From Trematomus loennbergii (lineage: Eukaryota; Chordata; Actinopteri; Perciformes; Nototheniidae): 64,000 nt of DNA. The stretch's first letter is position 1. Each line of letters opens with the position of its first letter. This document shows, piece after piece, positions 53,581 through 64,000 of this stretch. The notes under the pieces are model-generated. The model did no database searches and was not told where the DNA came from. It worked only from the letters and a program-made list of their open reading frames with translations. The stretch spans positions 6,550,207 through 6,614,206 of the forward strand of contig JAAOOA010000056.1 in the NCBI GenBank assembly GCA_012861695.1, read 5' to 3'. A program made the translations under genes and the position numbers.

Positions 53581-54410
53581 GGTTAAGGACAAAGGAGCCT
53601 CATTCACTTTACATTGGGGTTGTTTGCGTGGTGCAGACACGTAAATGTAGCAAAGTTCGTGACTCCACCACGCACTGCGGTGTTAAGGAGTCGTGGTGGA
53701 GTCACGCATTCTGGTGAGACCAGGTTGGTCTTGCCACATGGCCTTCCCTTGCATAATCTCAAATATTTTGTATTTGTATTTAAGCTACCAACGTGTAACA
53801 GAACCATGTCATGTTTGTTGTTCTCTGACACAAAACATCATTTGAATCAGTCAAAAACAAGATCATTGCCATTGGCATGATGACTTCTGGTTTGGAACAC
53901 AAAGTTCTGTAAGTAAGTTTCACTTCTTTCGGCTGCTAAACCTTAACTTGTTTTTCACTTATCATCTTGTGTAATCTTTATCTTGTGTTATTTCAAGCTT
54001 TTAATTCAGATTGACATGTATGGTATGGGTGTTAGTGTCCCAACAATTCTGTATCTTGTGTAAGTGTATCTGATTATTGCAACACAGCAGCTACAAGAGA
54101 ACTATCGATTTTTAGCCGTGTGATTTCATGGATTGTTTATTTTGTTATAACAAAGGTCAAATGTTTCTCAGCAGAAAGTTAACCATCCAGTTCAGCAGTT
54201 GATATGGGAGCACCAAAAACTGAAGTTCAGGAAAGAGCCAACGCAAAATACTTCTCCGCTCATGTCTTCTGCTTTAATTCCCCACAGCTTCCAATAAATA
54301 GTTTAAAAAGTTGTTTAGAATGAGTATGATGCTTTAAACCAAAGTGTTAATGACTGAAAATCCTGGTTAACATTCAGTCATGTGATTTTTTTTTTAAAAC
54401 AAACAGTTAT

Positions 54411-54595
54411 CAGAATCAGAATCAGAATATAATTATCATACCAGTATATGCACTTGGCTACCAAAACATGAATAGAGTGTGGTTAAAGTATGTGTGTGAT
54501 GTTATGTCAATAACAACAGAGTGAAAAGGGTCAGGGTTGGGACAAATGTAATTTCCCCTTGTGGATTTATAAAGTATTTCTTAAATCTTTAGTCT
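54411..54595 (+). repeat. LINE 3'-tail-like fragments
   Basis: cagaatcagaatcagaat at 54415 and, in the opposite sense, aatttccccttgtgg then aaagtatttc near 54550-54585 are both ends typical of a short fish LINE/SINE tail. Confidence 0.5.
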
Positions 54596-56499
54596 TAATC
54601 CTAAACAATTGAAAACTCTTTGCTAAGGAAAGGTAGGGAAAGTTTGTGTTCAAATATTCAAAAAGGTCAAGGAGAAAAATGAGCCATCACAATACTGCAG
54701 ATAGCTGCATGTCCAAAGAAAGTTGCCATTGAACAAAAAGTAAATAAATAATTAAATTACGATGGTTTGTGTAGTTATAGTACTCAGATCCTTGACTTAC
54801 TGTGATTAAAAGTATCAAACATCAATGCAAAGATACTTTTTTTAATGAGTAATATGAGCAATTATTTCCTGTGTTCAAAATCCTACTTAAGTAAAAGTAC
54901 AGGAGTCTTCATAAAGTAGCATATGCTGTCTTGTACCTTGGTGGTACTACAGAATATGTGTTGTGTTTCTACTTGAATCTCTTTTTATATCCAAATCTTC
55001 TATGTACATAAATGTTTTTTTCTGTCTGTTGTCCGCACGTCGAGGTGTGTGTCTAGGTGTCTCGAGGACTCGAACGTTGGCAAACTTGGAAAGTTTCAGG
55101 CCGATCGGACAACGTACATGGGATTTACAGCAGTATCATAAACATTGTGTTTGATGGCGAGTGATCTGTCGCCATGGCAACGGCATTTGATGACACCCCA
55201 TAATATGCCTAGATGTGTTGAGGGCTGCATCGTTATCAAACCTGTGAAGTTCTGGGCTGTTTGGACCATGTTAACTGGAGTTATGAGAAAACCGTGTTTC
55301 ACGGCGACCATTTTGTTACCATGGCAACGGCATTTGACGAAATCTCAAAACTGACACATATATGTCTCGAGGGCTTGACCGTTAGCACACATGTGAAATT
55401 TCAACACTTTTTTACCATTTACAGGACTTAAAGCAATATCGTGCTTAACGGCGAGGGATGCGTTGCCATGGCAACAGCTTTTGAGGAAAACTCACTCTTG
55501 TCATATTGAGGTGTTGAGGGCTGGACCATTAACTGTCATCTGAAGTCTGGTGCAGTTTGGATCATTTTCCATTGACTTAAGACAACATTGTGTTTTATGG
55601 CGAGGGATCTGTCGCCATGGCAACGGCATATGATGAAATCCCATAATTGGCGTAGAGCTGTTGAGGGCCGGACCATTAGCCATCATCTGATGTCTGGTGC
55701 AGTTTGGACCATTTTCATAGGAGTAACGGAAACATCTGTTTTTTTGGCGAGGGATACGTTGCCATGGAAACGGCATATGGTGACATCCCAGAATTGGCGT
55801 AGAGCTGTTGAGGGCCGGACCATTAACTGTCATCTGAAGTCTGGTGCAGTTTGGACCATTTTCCATTGACTTAAGACAACATTGTGTTTTACGGCGAGGA
55901 ATGCGTTGCCATGGAAACGGCATATGATGACATCCCATAATTGGCATAGTGCTGTTGAGGGCGGACTAGTAGCCATCATCTGAAGTCTGGTGCAGTTTGG
56001 ACCATTTTCCATTGACTTAAGACAACATTGTGTTTAACGGCGAGGGATGCGTTGCCATGGCAACAGCTTTTGAGGAAAACTCACTATTGTCATATTGAGG
56101 TGTTGAGGGCCGGACCATTAACTGTCATCTGAAGTCTGATGCAGTTTGGAACCTTTTCCATTGAGTTAAGACAACATTAGGCTTGTTTGAGACAAGCGAG
56201 ACCTGCGCAGACCTGCGCAATTGCGATCAACGTCTTGCTCGTGCGTTGCATGATGGTTAGTCATTTTGTCCGACTTGCTCTGGAGGCTCGCCTACATGAG
56301 ACGTTGAAATCTCGCGGGACAAAGACGCCCGCAGACTTGAGAGCGAGGCTCGGCGAGGCGGCGCAGTTTCTCTCCCCGGGCTGCGGAAGCGAAATGCTTG
56401 ATGGGAAACGACTCGCTGGTATCTCGAGCTGAGCGCTCATTGGTGGGTTTTACCCCGTGCTGGAGATGAAACTCTCCATTGGCTCGGCAAAAGTGTGTT

Positions 56500-56876
56500 G
56501 TTGTTTTGTGTCAGTTTTACGTCGCCACTTCCATTCACATTTTTCATCATTGTTCCACAATGTTTATCATCATGACATTAATATCTATATATTTTATACT
56601 ATACTTGCACTGCTTACCGTTGTCATACTTTATATATCTTAGCATATTCATACAACACACTGTTCATACTAGGCTAGGCTACTGTGTATATAGTGTATTC
56701 ATACCCCTCACTGTTTTTTCATCATTCAATTCATTCTATATTTTATTCTGTAGATTGTGTACATTACTTTTCACTTTACTGCTTTTTGCACTCCTGGTTA
56801 GAAGCTAAACTGCATTTCGTTGTCTCAGTACCTGTAATCTGTGCAATATCAATAAAGTTGAATCTAATCTTGAGCA
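56500..56876 (+). repeat. L2-type LINE 3' end
   Basis: tttttgcactcctggttaga, aactgcatttcgttgtctca and the end caataaagttgaatctaatc are the typical 3' tail of fish L2/Maui-like LINEs. It is strongly 5'-truncated. Confidence 0.75.
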
Positions 56877-56941
56877 GGAACAAATGTATTTACTTAGTAC
56901 ATATCTGACATTAACGATTAAACACATTTGTCCATTCTTTA

Positions 56942-57190
56942 TCAATCAATCAATCAATGTTTATTTATATAGCCCAATATCACAAATGTTACATTTGTCT
57001 CAGTGGACTTCACAGTTTGTACAGAATATCAGTATGACAATACGACACCCTCTGTCCTTACGTTTCACATCATACAAGGAAAAACTTCCAGAGAAAAACC
57101 CACAGTTTAAAGGGGAAATGGGAGAAACCTCAGGGAGAGCAACAGAGGAGGGATCCCTCTCCCAGGACGGACAGACGTGCAATAGATGCC
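56942..57190 (-). repeat. Common teleost SINE-like repeat with (ATCA)n
   Basis: (ATCA)n at 56942-56957, then tttatttatatagcccaata, cgacaccctctgtcctta and cctcagggagagcaacagag. This is a very widespread fish interspersed repeat. Confidence 0.8.
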
Positions 57191-59680
57191 GTGTGCATTT
57201 ATAAATGCAAACCGAGTCAAGCCGACTCCGGAGGTGGCGGTATGCACCTTAAAGTTGTTTGAAATCCGCCAAAAAACCGAGAGAAGAAGAAGAAAAGCCG
57301 ACTCCGAGCTGTCCGACTTCAGGCGAGTTTTTTGAGACCCCCCGGCTGCGATCGGCTATTCTCGTCTACTTTCGAGGCGAGCCGCAGCTCGTCTCAAACA
57401 AGCCTACTGTGTTTTTTGGTGAGGGATATGGTGACATCCCATAATTGACATAGTGCTGTTGAGGGCCGGACCAGTAGCCATCATCTGAAGTCTGGTGCAG
57501 TTTGGACCATTTTCCATTGAGTTAAGACAACACCGTGCGTCATGGCGAGGGATCTGTCGCCATGGCAACGGCATATGATGACATCCCATAATTGGCGTTG
57601 AGCTGTTGAGGGCCGGACCATTAACTGTCATCTGAAGTGTGGTGCAGTTTGGACCATTTTCCATTGACTTAAGACAACATTGTGATGTATGGCGAGGGAT
57701 GTGTTGCCATGGAAACGGCATATGATTACATCCCATAATTGGCGTATAGCTGTTGAGGGCCAGACCATTAGCCATCATCTGAAGTCTGGTGAAGTGTGGA
57801 CGATTTTCCATTGAATTAAGACAACATCGTGTTTTATGGCGAGTGAATCGTTGCCATGGAAACGGCATAAGGTGAGATCTCAGATTTCACGTAGAGCTGT
57901 TGAGGCATCGACCGGTGATATAAAAGTGAAGATTGGGGGACGATGGGACCGTGTCCATTGGAGTTACAGCGACACCGTGTTTTATGGCGAGGGATGCGTT
58001 GCCATGGAAACATTATATGATTACATCCCATAATTGGCGTATAGCTGTTGAGGGCCAGACCATTAGCCATCATCTGAAGTCTGGTGCAGTTTGGACCATT
58101 TTCCATTGACTTAAGACAACATTGTGTTTTATGGCGAGGGATGCGTTGCCATGGAAACGGCATATGATGACATCCCATAATTGGTGTAGAGCTGTTGAGG
58201 CCGGACCATTAACTGTCATCTGAAGTGTGGTGCAGTTTGGACCATTTTCCATTGACTTAAGACAACATTGTGTTTTACGGCGAAGGATGCGTTGCCATGG
58301 AAACGGCATACGGTGAGATCTCAGATTTCACATAGAGCTGTTGAGGCATGGACCGGTGATATAAAAGTGAAGATTGGGGGACGATGGGACCGTGTCCATT
58401 GGAGTTACAGCGACACCGTGTTTTATGGCGAGGGATGCGTTGCCATGGTAACGCCATATTAAGTAACATCAAATTTGAGAGCTGTTCAGGGCCGCAGTGT
58501 TAACCATCATGTGAAGTTTGGTGGCATTCTGAGTATGTAAGTTGGTGTTATGACATCATCGTGTTACATGGCGAGGGATCGCCTAGCATCAAGCGAACGC
58601 GAACTTTGCGCCAAATCACGGCTACGCCGTGCGAAAGAAAAAAACTTCTGTGATAACTTTGAATTGCCCATGTCTCGAGACGCTACCCGACGAATTTCGA
58701 GTCGTACGGATAAAGTCCCTGGGAGAAGATAGATTTTGTGCGGAGGACGAAAAACGCGATAAATCGCGTTTTTCCGACGCCAAATTGAAAATGGCCGACT
58801 TCCTGTACGTTATTTTATACCCCTCCAAGAGGCTTTTTTGTTTGTCTCCACACCCTAGATATGGGTAGCGAGTTTCGTTCGTTTACGTGAAAGTTAAAGT
58901 GCGGGGAGTTTACGTTAAAAACGGAAGTGGGCGTGGCCTACGCAATTTTTTACGCAAAGTTCCGGAACCAATTACATATCGCAAGTTGCACCACTTCTGA
59001 CGCGCGTGCACAATTTGGTGAGTTTTCACATATGTTGCGTTGGGTCAAAGGTTTATCGGTCGCTGTGCGACCGATTTCAATAGGGTCTTCGCCGACCTAG
59101 GTCTCAGACCCTAATTAAGAAATGTATTTGAGCGTAAGAGGGATATGACATGCAACAAAGGCCCCGAGGCCGGAATACAACTCGGGATGTTACCGCTGAA
59201 AGGCTAGTATTGTCTGTAGATTTCCATTGTAAAGGGAGAGGTTACATATATCTGGTTTCATTGTCAGAAATGGTCCTTTTGGACACTGGAGGTGGACAGG
59301 AGAATGATGGCCAAGTGGCATCTCTTTTAGACACATGTGTCAACCCCCCCTCCAGGAAACCTTGTCTGCACTGAGCAGCTCGGATCAAATCACTGTAGTG
59401 TGAACAAAGATAGTATACTGATTATTTTCCCGTGTTAAACGGTCCAAAACAGCAAAAGAACAGTTGTTAGCTTAAAGCTAGCGAGATGAACCAACCATGT
59501 GCTACTCAAGTCGCTGTTCAATTTATTTCTATAAAACAGGTTAACCCCTATGTACATCTTTACTTCAAATTTGTATGCGAATGTACCTATTACATATGCA
59601 TTGTTGTAGTTCTGAATGCACTAAGATCCTAGCAGCCATGCTGATGGCTTTTTGCGGCTGTACTTCAACACAGTGTTCTT

Positions 59681-60967
59681 GTCATTCCAGAATTGGAGGA
59701 CATTTCATGTCCCACATATAACAAATCTAATAATCCATGCCCAAAAAGCTAAAACATGCACTTGTTGTGTTAAATATACTTGTCTTGAGACAAGATGCAT
59801 ATAAAGTTGTAGAAAAAGTGGTTTCAAAATATTGTTTAAAATATCAAATAGCTCTCGAACATCCCCTAAAATTGCCTTTTTCTCTTGTCCCAGCTTCTTG
59901 GTGACCAACTTGCATGTCAAATATAACATTTAAAATAGGGTTTTTATTTACCTTTTTTGGTATTATGCTATTGATATATGTCTCATGTAATGGTAAAATC
60001 AATTTTTTAAATCATAAACACATTTTAAATAACAGTAATTTTGCACAGAAGGTGTGTCCCACAACATGCGTGCAACCCTGTTACTGAAACCTTTTTAGCT
60101 TGGCAGAGGAAGTGAAAAAACTGTTTGTCGCATGACACAGTGGAAAGGACATCAGCAAGCCATGTGCTACTACCATGGGTAGACCAAAACTAAGTCCTCT
60201 CTTTTATTTTTTATATATTTCCAATCTTGTCACTCTTGAAGGAGTGGCACTCATACAAACGCAACCCTGTTACTCACATTATGAGACTAAAACAAATTAA
60301 TTTCAAATGTATCTTTCTTTAGTTCAATATCTAAGTGTGTCCATTCCTTGACAATAGCATTACATTGTGCAGCTAGCATTAATTCCTGAGGTAAAAGCTC
60401 AAATTAATATTGATTTGCAACCCTGTTACTATAATTAGAGTAACAGGGTTAATTCTTCATTGGAAAATATATATAAAATATTATCAAACAACATTTCTGT
60501 TTTTTTATTTTTATTTATTTGTCACATTTATGTCATGATCTACAATCAAAAGTAATGTAGCCATTTAACCCTGTTACCTTACGCAACCCTGTTACTCTAA
60601 TTTCAACCCTGTTACTATATCATTTTCTATTAAAATAATTAAATTAAACCAGTTTTATCCAAAAACTACATGAGTATTTCATGTAAATGTGACTTTCGTT
60701 ACTTAATAATAAAGAATGTATTGAAGAATATTTTTGAAACTTTTTTCTGCTTAATGAGTATTTGTAACAGGGTTGCACAAAGCATGGCACACAACAAATA
60801 AAACATCTAATAAAAAGTGTACATTTGATGCCTTAGCTGGGCAAATCACTTTTTTTGATGGTTTATTATCTGTTTTCCCTAAATACATAACGAAAAATAA
60901 TAAAATAAAAGGTTCATTTTCAACATAAAATGTTGGTGTCTAAATTGTCCTCCAATTCTGGAATGAC
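59681..60967. mobile_element. 1.29-kb inverted-repeat element with clustered AACCCTGTTACT motif
   Basis: Perfect 22-bp inverted repeats at 59681-59702 (gtcattccagaattggagg plus aca) and 60946-60967. Inside, AACCCTGTTACT or its complement occurs at 60074, 60263, 60419, 60439 (inverse), 60567, 60585, 60605 and 60764 (inverse, 11 nt). AT-rich, no coding sequence. Class unknown; the motif cluster resembles transposase-binding subterminal repeats. Confidence 0.75.
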
Positions 60968-61159
60968 CAAAATTAAGCTATACGCTAACATCAGATCGCT
61001 AACCAGCTATTGAGAAAAAACTACCAGGTAAATTTTAAGTACGTATAATGTTTTCATGTTCAGCAGTGCTAACTTACACTAAAATAAATGCCTGATTCGC
61101 AGGTATTTGGTTATAAACCAAAGTACTGGATAAGTTATATCCAGGAACACCACATTTAT

Positions 61160-62662
61160 TTTGGGCCCGACCCATTAAGCGACATAAGCGGCCGCTTAGG
61201 GCCCCGCAGCCACTAAGGGCCCCCTAGCAAAACAATTTTTTATCTCAGTACACCGTTTTTTATCTCAGTACACCGTCGCCGTGATAAGTATGTTTAATTA
61301 ATTTGTTAATATGCCTAGATTGCCTACTCTCAAAGTCATGTATTATATTATTGAGTCAATCATATAATACATTAACCGTGCTTTACCTGAACCTCATCAT
61401 GACACTAGAGAGGACGGCAGGATTGTAATTTCCCGTGTTCAGTGAATGCAACAGAGGCAAGGCACCAGACCAACCAGAGAGTTGAATGGAAATAAACATC
61501 TGTCTTATTGGCTGACAGGTACCTATCCTGTGAGCTGTGACAATGTTTAAAATAAACTGTCAGTCTCAGACTCAGAGTTTTTGAAGATGGACATAAGAAC
61601 ATTTGTTCTTAAAAAAGACGACAATTCTCAAGTGGTGGTTCACACAACAACCCCAGAGCCAGCACTTGAGCCAGGAGAAATTACAGCTACGTTGACGTTA
61701 CTTTGAATCGCGGGGGTAAGCTAAACCGTTAGCAAGTAGCTATAGCTAGCCAGATATATTAAATAAACACTTTGTCATACAATCTAAATGTAATGTTTTT
61801 TAGCGTTACCTGGTGATTTCAAAGAAAGCTCTCTGGGAAATGTTGACTTACTGTTCGACATGAAGCTAGAAGCTACCTTACAGTACACAGTTGATCCTGA
61901 GTCCTGTCAGTTAAAGTGTTTCATAGTTAGCTTAGCTAAGCATCAACCTAGCACTGAAATATATGGATGTTATGTGACAGTATTTCTGAGAAAAAGTCAG
62001 CTGAAATGGTGGCATAGTTGCCACTGCTTTACGTGTCGACAGCATGATTGAACGTATTTGCAGCAGTAAATGTGGCTGTTTGGCCACTGACGTTGCCATA
62101 ACAACACCTGAATGTAAATGTGCAACCTCTTTTTGTGACAGATTTTTGCATGAAATTATAATTCTTCTGAATGATATTCCTATTGACAGCTAGTTTTATG
62201 TGAACATTATGAGATGGACAGCCAGAGAGAATAAATGAAAAACAGTTATGAAATACTATATGACAAAACAAGAATACAGTTTAAAAGGGGAGTGATTTGT
62301 AAAATATCCATAAAGAAAAATCTGTTTACAGTTCTGTTTCATATGGGTGTTGAGAGATGTATCCATAGATCTCTTAATTTTGCTCTCAAAGTGCACCAGA
62401 TTGATGCTTTTAACTTCAATATTTAAAAAAAAATCTTCCCGGGGGAGCATGCCCCGGACCCCCCTAGAGGAGGTGAGGACCCCCCTAGAGGATGTTAGGT
62501 CCACGGTGTTTACATGCTTATTTATACAATATGTGTGCTTATGCTAACATCATAAGACAAAAGTTGGTTCCGTGTTGTGTGAAGTGAGAACGCGCTAGAG
62601 TGAGGGGGGCCCCCAAGCCAAAGCTCGCTTAGGGCCCCCAAAAGTCTAGGGCCGGCCCTGAG
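61160..62662 (+). mobile_element. 1.5-kb hAT-like element with a short transposase-like remnant
   Basis: The right end (cccccaaaagtctagggccg, gccctg) and left end (gggcccgaccc, taagcgac, cttagggccc) are related inverted termini. At 61588-61706 a frame reads MDIRTFVLKKDD then VVHTTTPEPALEPGE and a stop, resembling the start of a fish hAT transposase (low confidence). The target duplication was not settled. Confidence 0.55.
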
Positions 62663-64000
62663 GCTAGGTCTATTTAATAACAACCCTCTTTTTTCTGAAC
62701 CAGACAACTGCTAGCTTTGCTGCTAGTTTAAATACATTACCAAATGTTTCTTTCTCTCAAATGTAAACGGATAAAATAATATCCTTTATCTTTTCAGCTT
62801 TTGTACACAAAAAGAAACTGTAGCCAGGGAGAGAAAAAGCGACTAAGGCACAGAATTGCTCTGCACATTTCTCTCCTGTCCTCCCCCTCTCTGTTCTCCA
62901 GGAGTCTCATCTGATTGTAGCTCCAGGATAAGGAGGCCTTCTGTTTGTGTAGCAGACCCGACCCCTTAACCCTACGGCATCACATCCTTCTCATGATAGA
63001 CCCAAGAAAAGCGGAAACCTGGAACTAAAGCGAATAATAGGCAGAGACATATTCCTACTGGCCAACCTAGGAACGGTTTCCACGGTTTCTGTATGTGCAT
63101 GCACGCCAGTTTGTGTGTTACCCATTGTCTCTTGCCAAAGAGAGGCCTTTTGTCTGTTCCAATATATTTCCATGAATCTATCTTTAGATGATGAGACCGA
63201 GTCCAGTTTTCTGAATGGTTCCAGGACTGTGCGCATTGTGAGTCTCCGAGGCATTCATGTTTTGAGGAGTTCCTGGATGTCCTCCTAAATTATAGTTCCC
63301 TCCACACGCAGGTCTCCTAGGCAGCCCGTCCTATCAGACAGAAGCCTTTATTCAGCGGAGGGTTTGTCGCTGAGACAGAACAAAGCCCCCTGCCACCCCG
63401 CAGAGGCGACAGGTGGAGGGGAGAACGTTTTTGACAAGACGAGTGCATCATCTCATCTACTTTCTTGTCAAAGTGCCTCTTCCTTTTCTTGCTGAAATGT
63501 CTACCTACATCTCAAGGGGAGAAAAAAATACAATAATTGTCTTCACATGCATTTCCTTGTCTTCTCTCCGTATTTCTCATCTTAATTGTTCACGGGTGGT
63601 GCGACAGGAGCGTCATGATGGATATTTCAAAAACTTAGGAAAATCAAACCAAAACTAATGAAAAAGCTAGAAACCATTGGGGGTAAATGGGAAAAAGTCC
63701 TTTAAAAATGTTCTGTTGATGTGCTTTGGATTAGCTAACACATTTGGAAAGTCTAATGCTTATATTCACACATTTTCAATGAAACAAAACAGATAAAGGG
63801 TCTCCTTATTGTTTGTGGGCAAAACTAAAGCGCTTCATCTAAAAACCCTAACCCAAAATAAATAAGAAGTCCCTTTATTTGCGAGTGCCGGGGTCTTGTA
63901 TCTTTTATCCCTGCCAATATGCACTTGATGCATTATAAAGATTTGGAGCTGTGCACACTGATACTTTTCATTATCTAGTGACATTTTCAGCCTTCACAGA
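62663..64000. other. Intergenic, no gene recognised
   Basis: Non-repetitive sequence. The 87-aa minus-strand frame (63254-62991) has no recognisable domain and is not called a gene. Confidence 0.45.

Larger units (their letters stand above)
56178..57405. mobile_element. Inverted-repeat DNA element inserted in the array
   Basis: Ends taggcttgtttgagac and its inverse gtctcaaacaagccta. The tandem array stops and resumes exactly at these ends. The target duplication could not be settled (TA-like). It carries two other repeats inside. Confidence 0.8.
55150..58470. repeat. 147-bp minisatellite array, 14 X-box units (array C)
   Basis: Core starts: 55168, 55315, 55462, 55611, 55758, 55905, 56051, then an insertion, then 57556, 57703, 57850, 57998, 58145, 58291, 58439. 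Steps are 146-149 bp. The monomer reads: X-box, catatgatgacatcccataa, ttggcgtagagctgttgagg, gccggaccatta, ctgaagtctggtgcagtttg, gaccattttcc, then ttatggcgagggatgcgtt. One unit at 57415-57435 has lost its X-box by a deletion of about 21 bp. Confidence 0.92.
55026..59113 (+). mobile_element. 4.1-kb element with 147-bp X-box repeats and terminal hairpins (array C)
   Basis: Lead (55026-55150) shared with 52900-53060; tandem array 55150-58470; then a single-copy tail (58560-59113) with a perfect stem-loop atcggtcgctgtgcgaccga(t) near 59056 and a second inverted pair agggtct/agaccct before ctaattaag. No protein recognised. It is probably non-autonomous; the 3' stem-loop suggests a rolling-circle (Helitron-type) element, but the ends are not diagnostic. 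Confidence 0.75.

Noticed and set aside
55501..58472. Several 60-154 aa open frames in both strands of the 147-bp array
   Set aside because: 147 is divisible by 3, so any frame without a stop in one monomer stays open across many. The repeated peptides are an effect of the tandem repeat, not genes.

Overview
This is a teleost fish nuclear genome window, probably from a percomorph (inference). It has two multi-exon vertebrate genes with GT-AG introns, and most of the remaining sequence is fish-type transposons, MITEs and minisatellite arrays. No bacterial, organellar or viral gene organisation is seen. No tRNA, rRNA or CRISPR array was recognised.

Layout. (1) 1-9.0 kb: the 5' end of a DOP1-family gene on the minus strand. 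Five coding exons give the first 260 residues, with two 5' UTR segments; the gene continues off the left edge. Its introns hold a Helitron-like repeat, a small Tc1/mariner-like MITE and a broken L2-type LINE. (2) 9.6-12.0 kb: an unrecognised two-exon gene on the plus strand, head to head with dop1 and carrying a probable 1-bp frameshift in a C8 tract. (3) 15.0-47.5 kb: the complete ube3d gene on the plus strand. Ten coding exons, all in phase, encode 400 aa; the last is a 21-nt exon after a 12.7-kb intron. Introns hold a fold-back element, TTAA-flanked MITEs, three hAT-type elements with exact 8-bp target duplications, a Harbinger-like element and a Helitron/HINE-like element with an internal minisatellite. 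(4) 47.5-64 kb: no gene recognised. It holds two copies of an element built around a 147-bp tandem repeat, a 1.29-kb inverted-repeat element with a clustered AACCCTGTTACT motif, and a 1.5-kb hAT-like element.

The divergent dop1a/ube3d arrangement matches the human 6q14 order, which supports naming the first gene dop1a rather than dop1b. DOP1 proteins act in Golgi/endosome trafficking with MON2. UBE3D is a HECT-like E3 ligase that binds UBE2C and is related to yeast Ipa1. They are neighbours, not known partners.

Most unusual signals: 24 RFX X-box-like palindromes (GTTGCCATGGCAAC and variants), most spaced 146-150 bp apart, inside tandem monomers shared by two different element types; eight copies of AACCCTGTTACT in one inverted-repeat element; two single-base frame breaks in otherwise intact exons; and two perfect hairpins with 22-bp arms.
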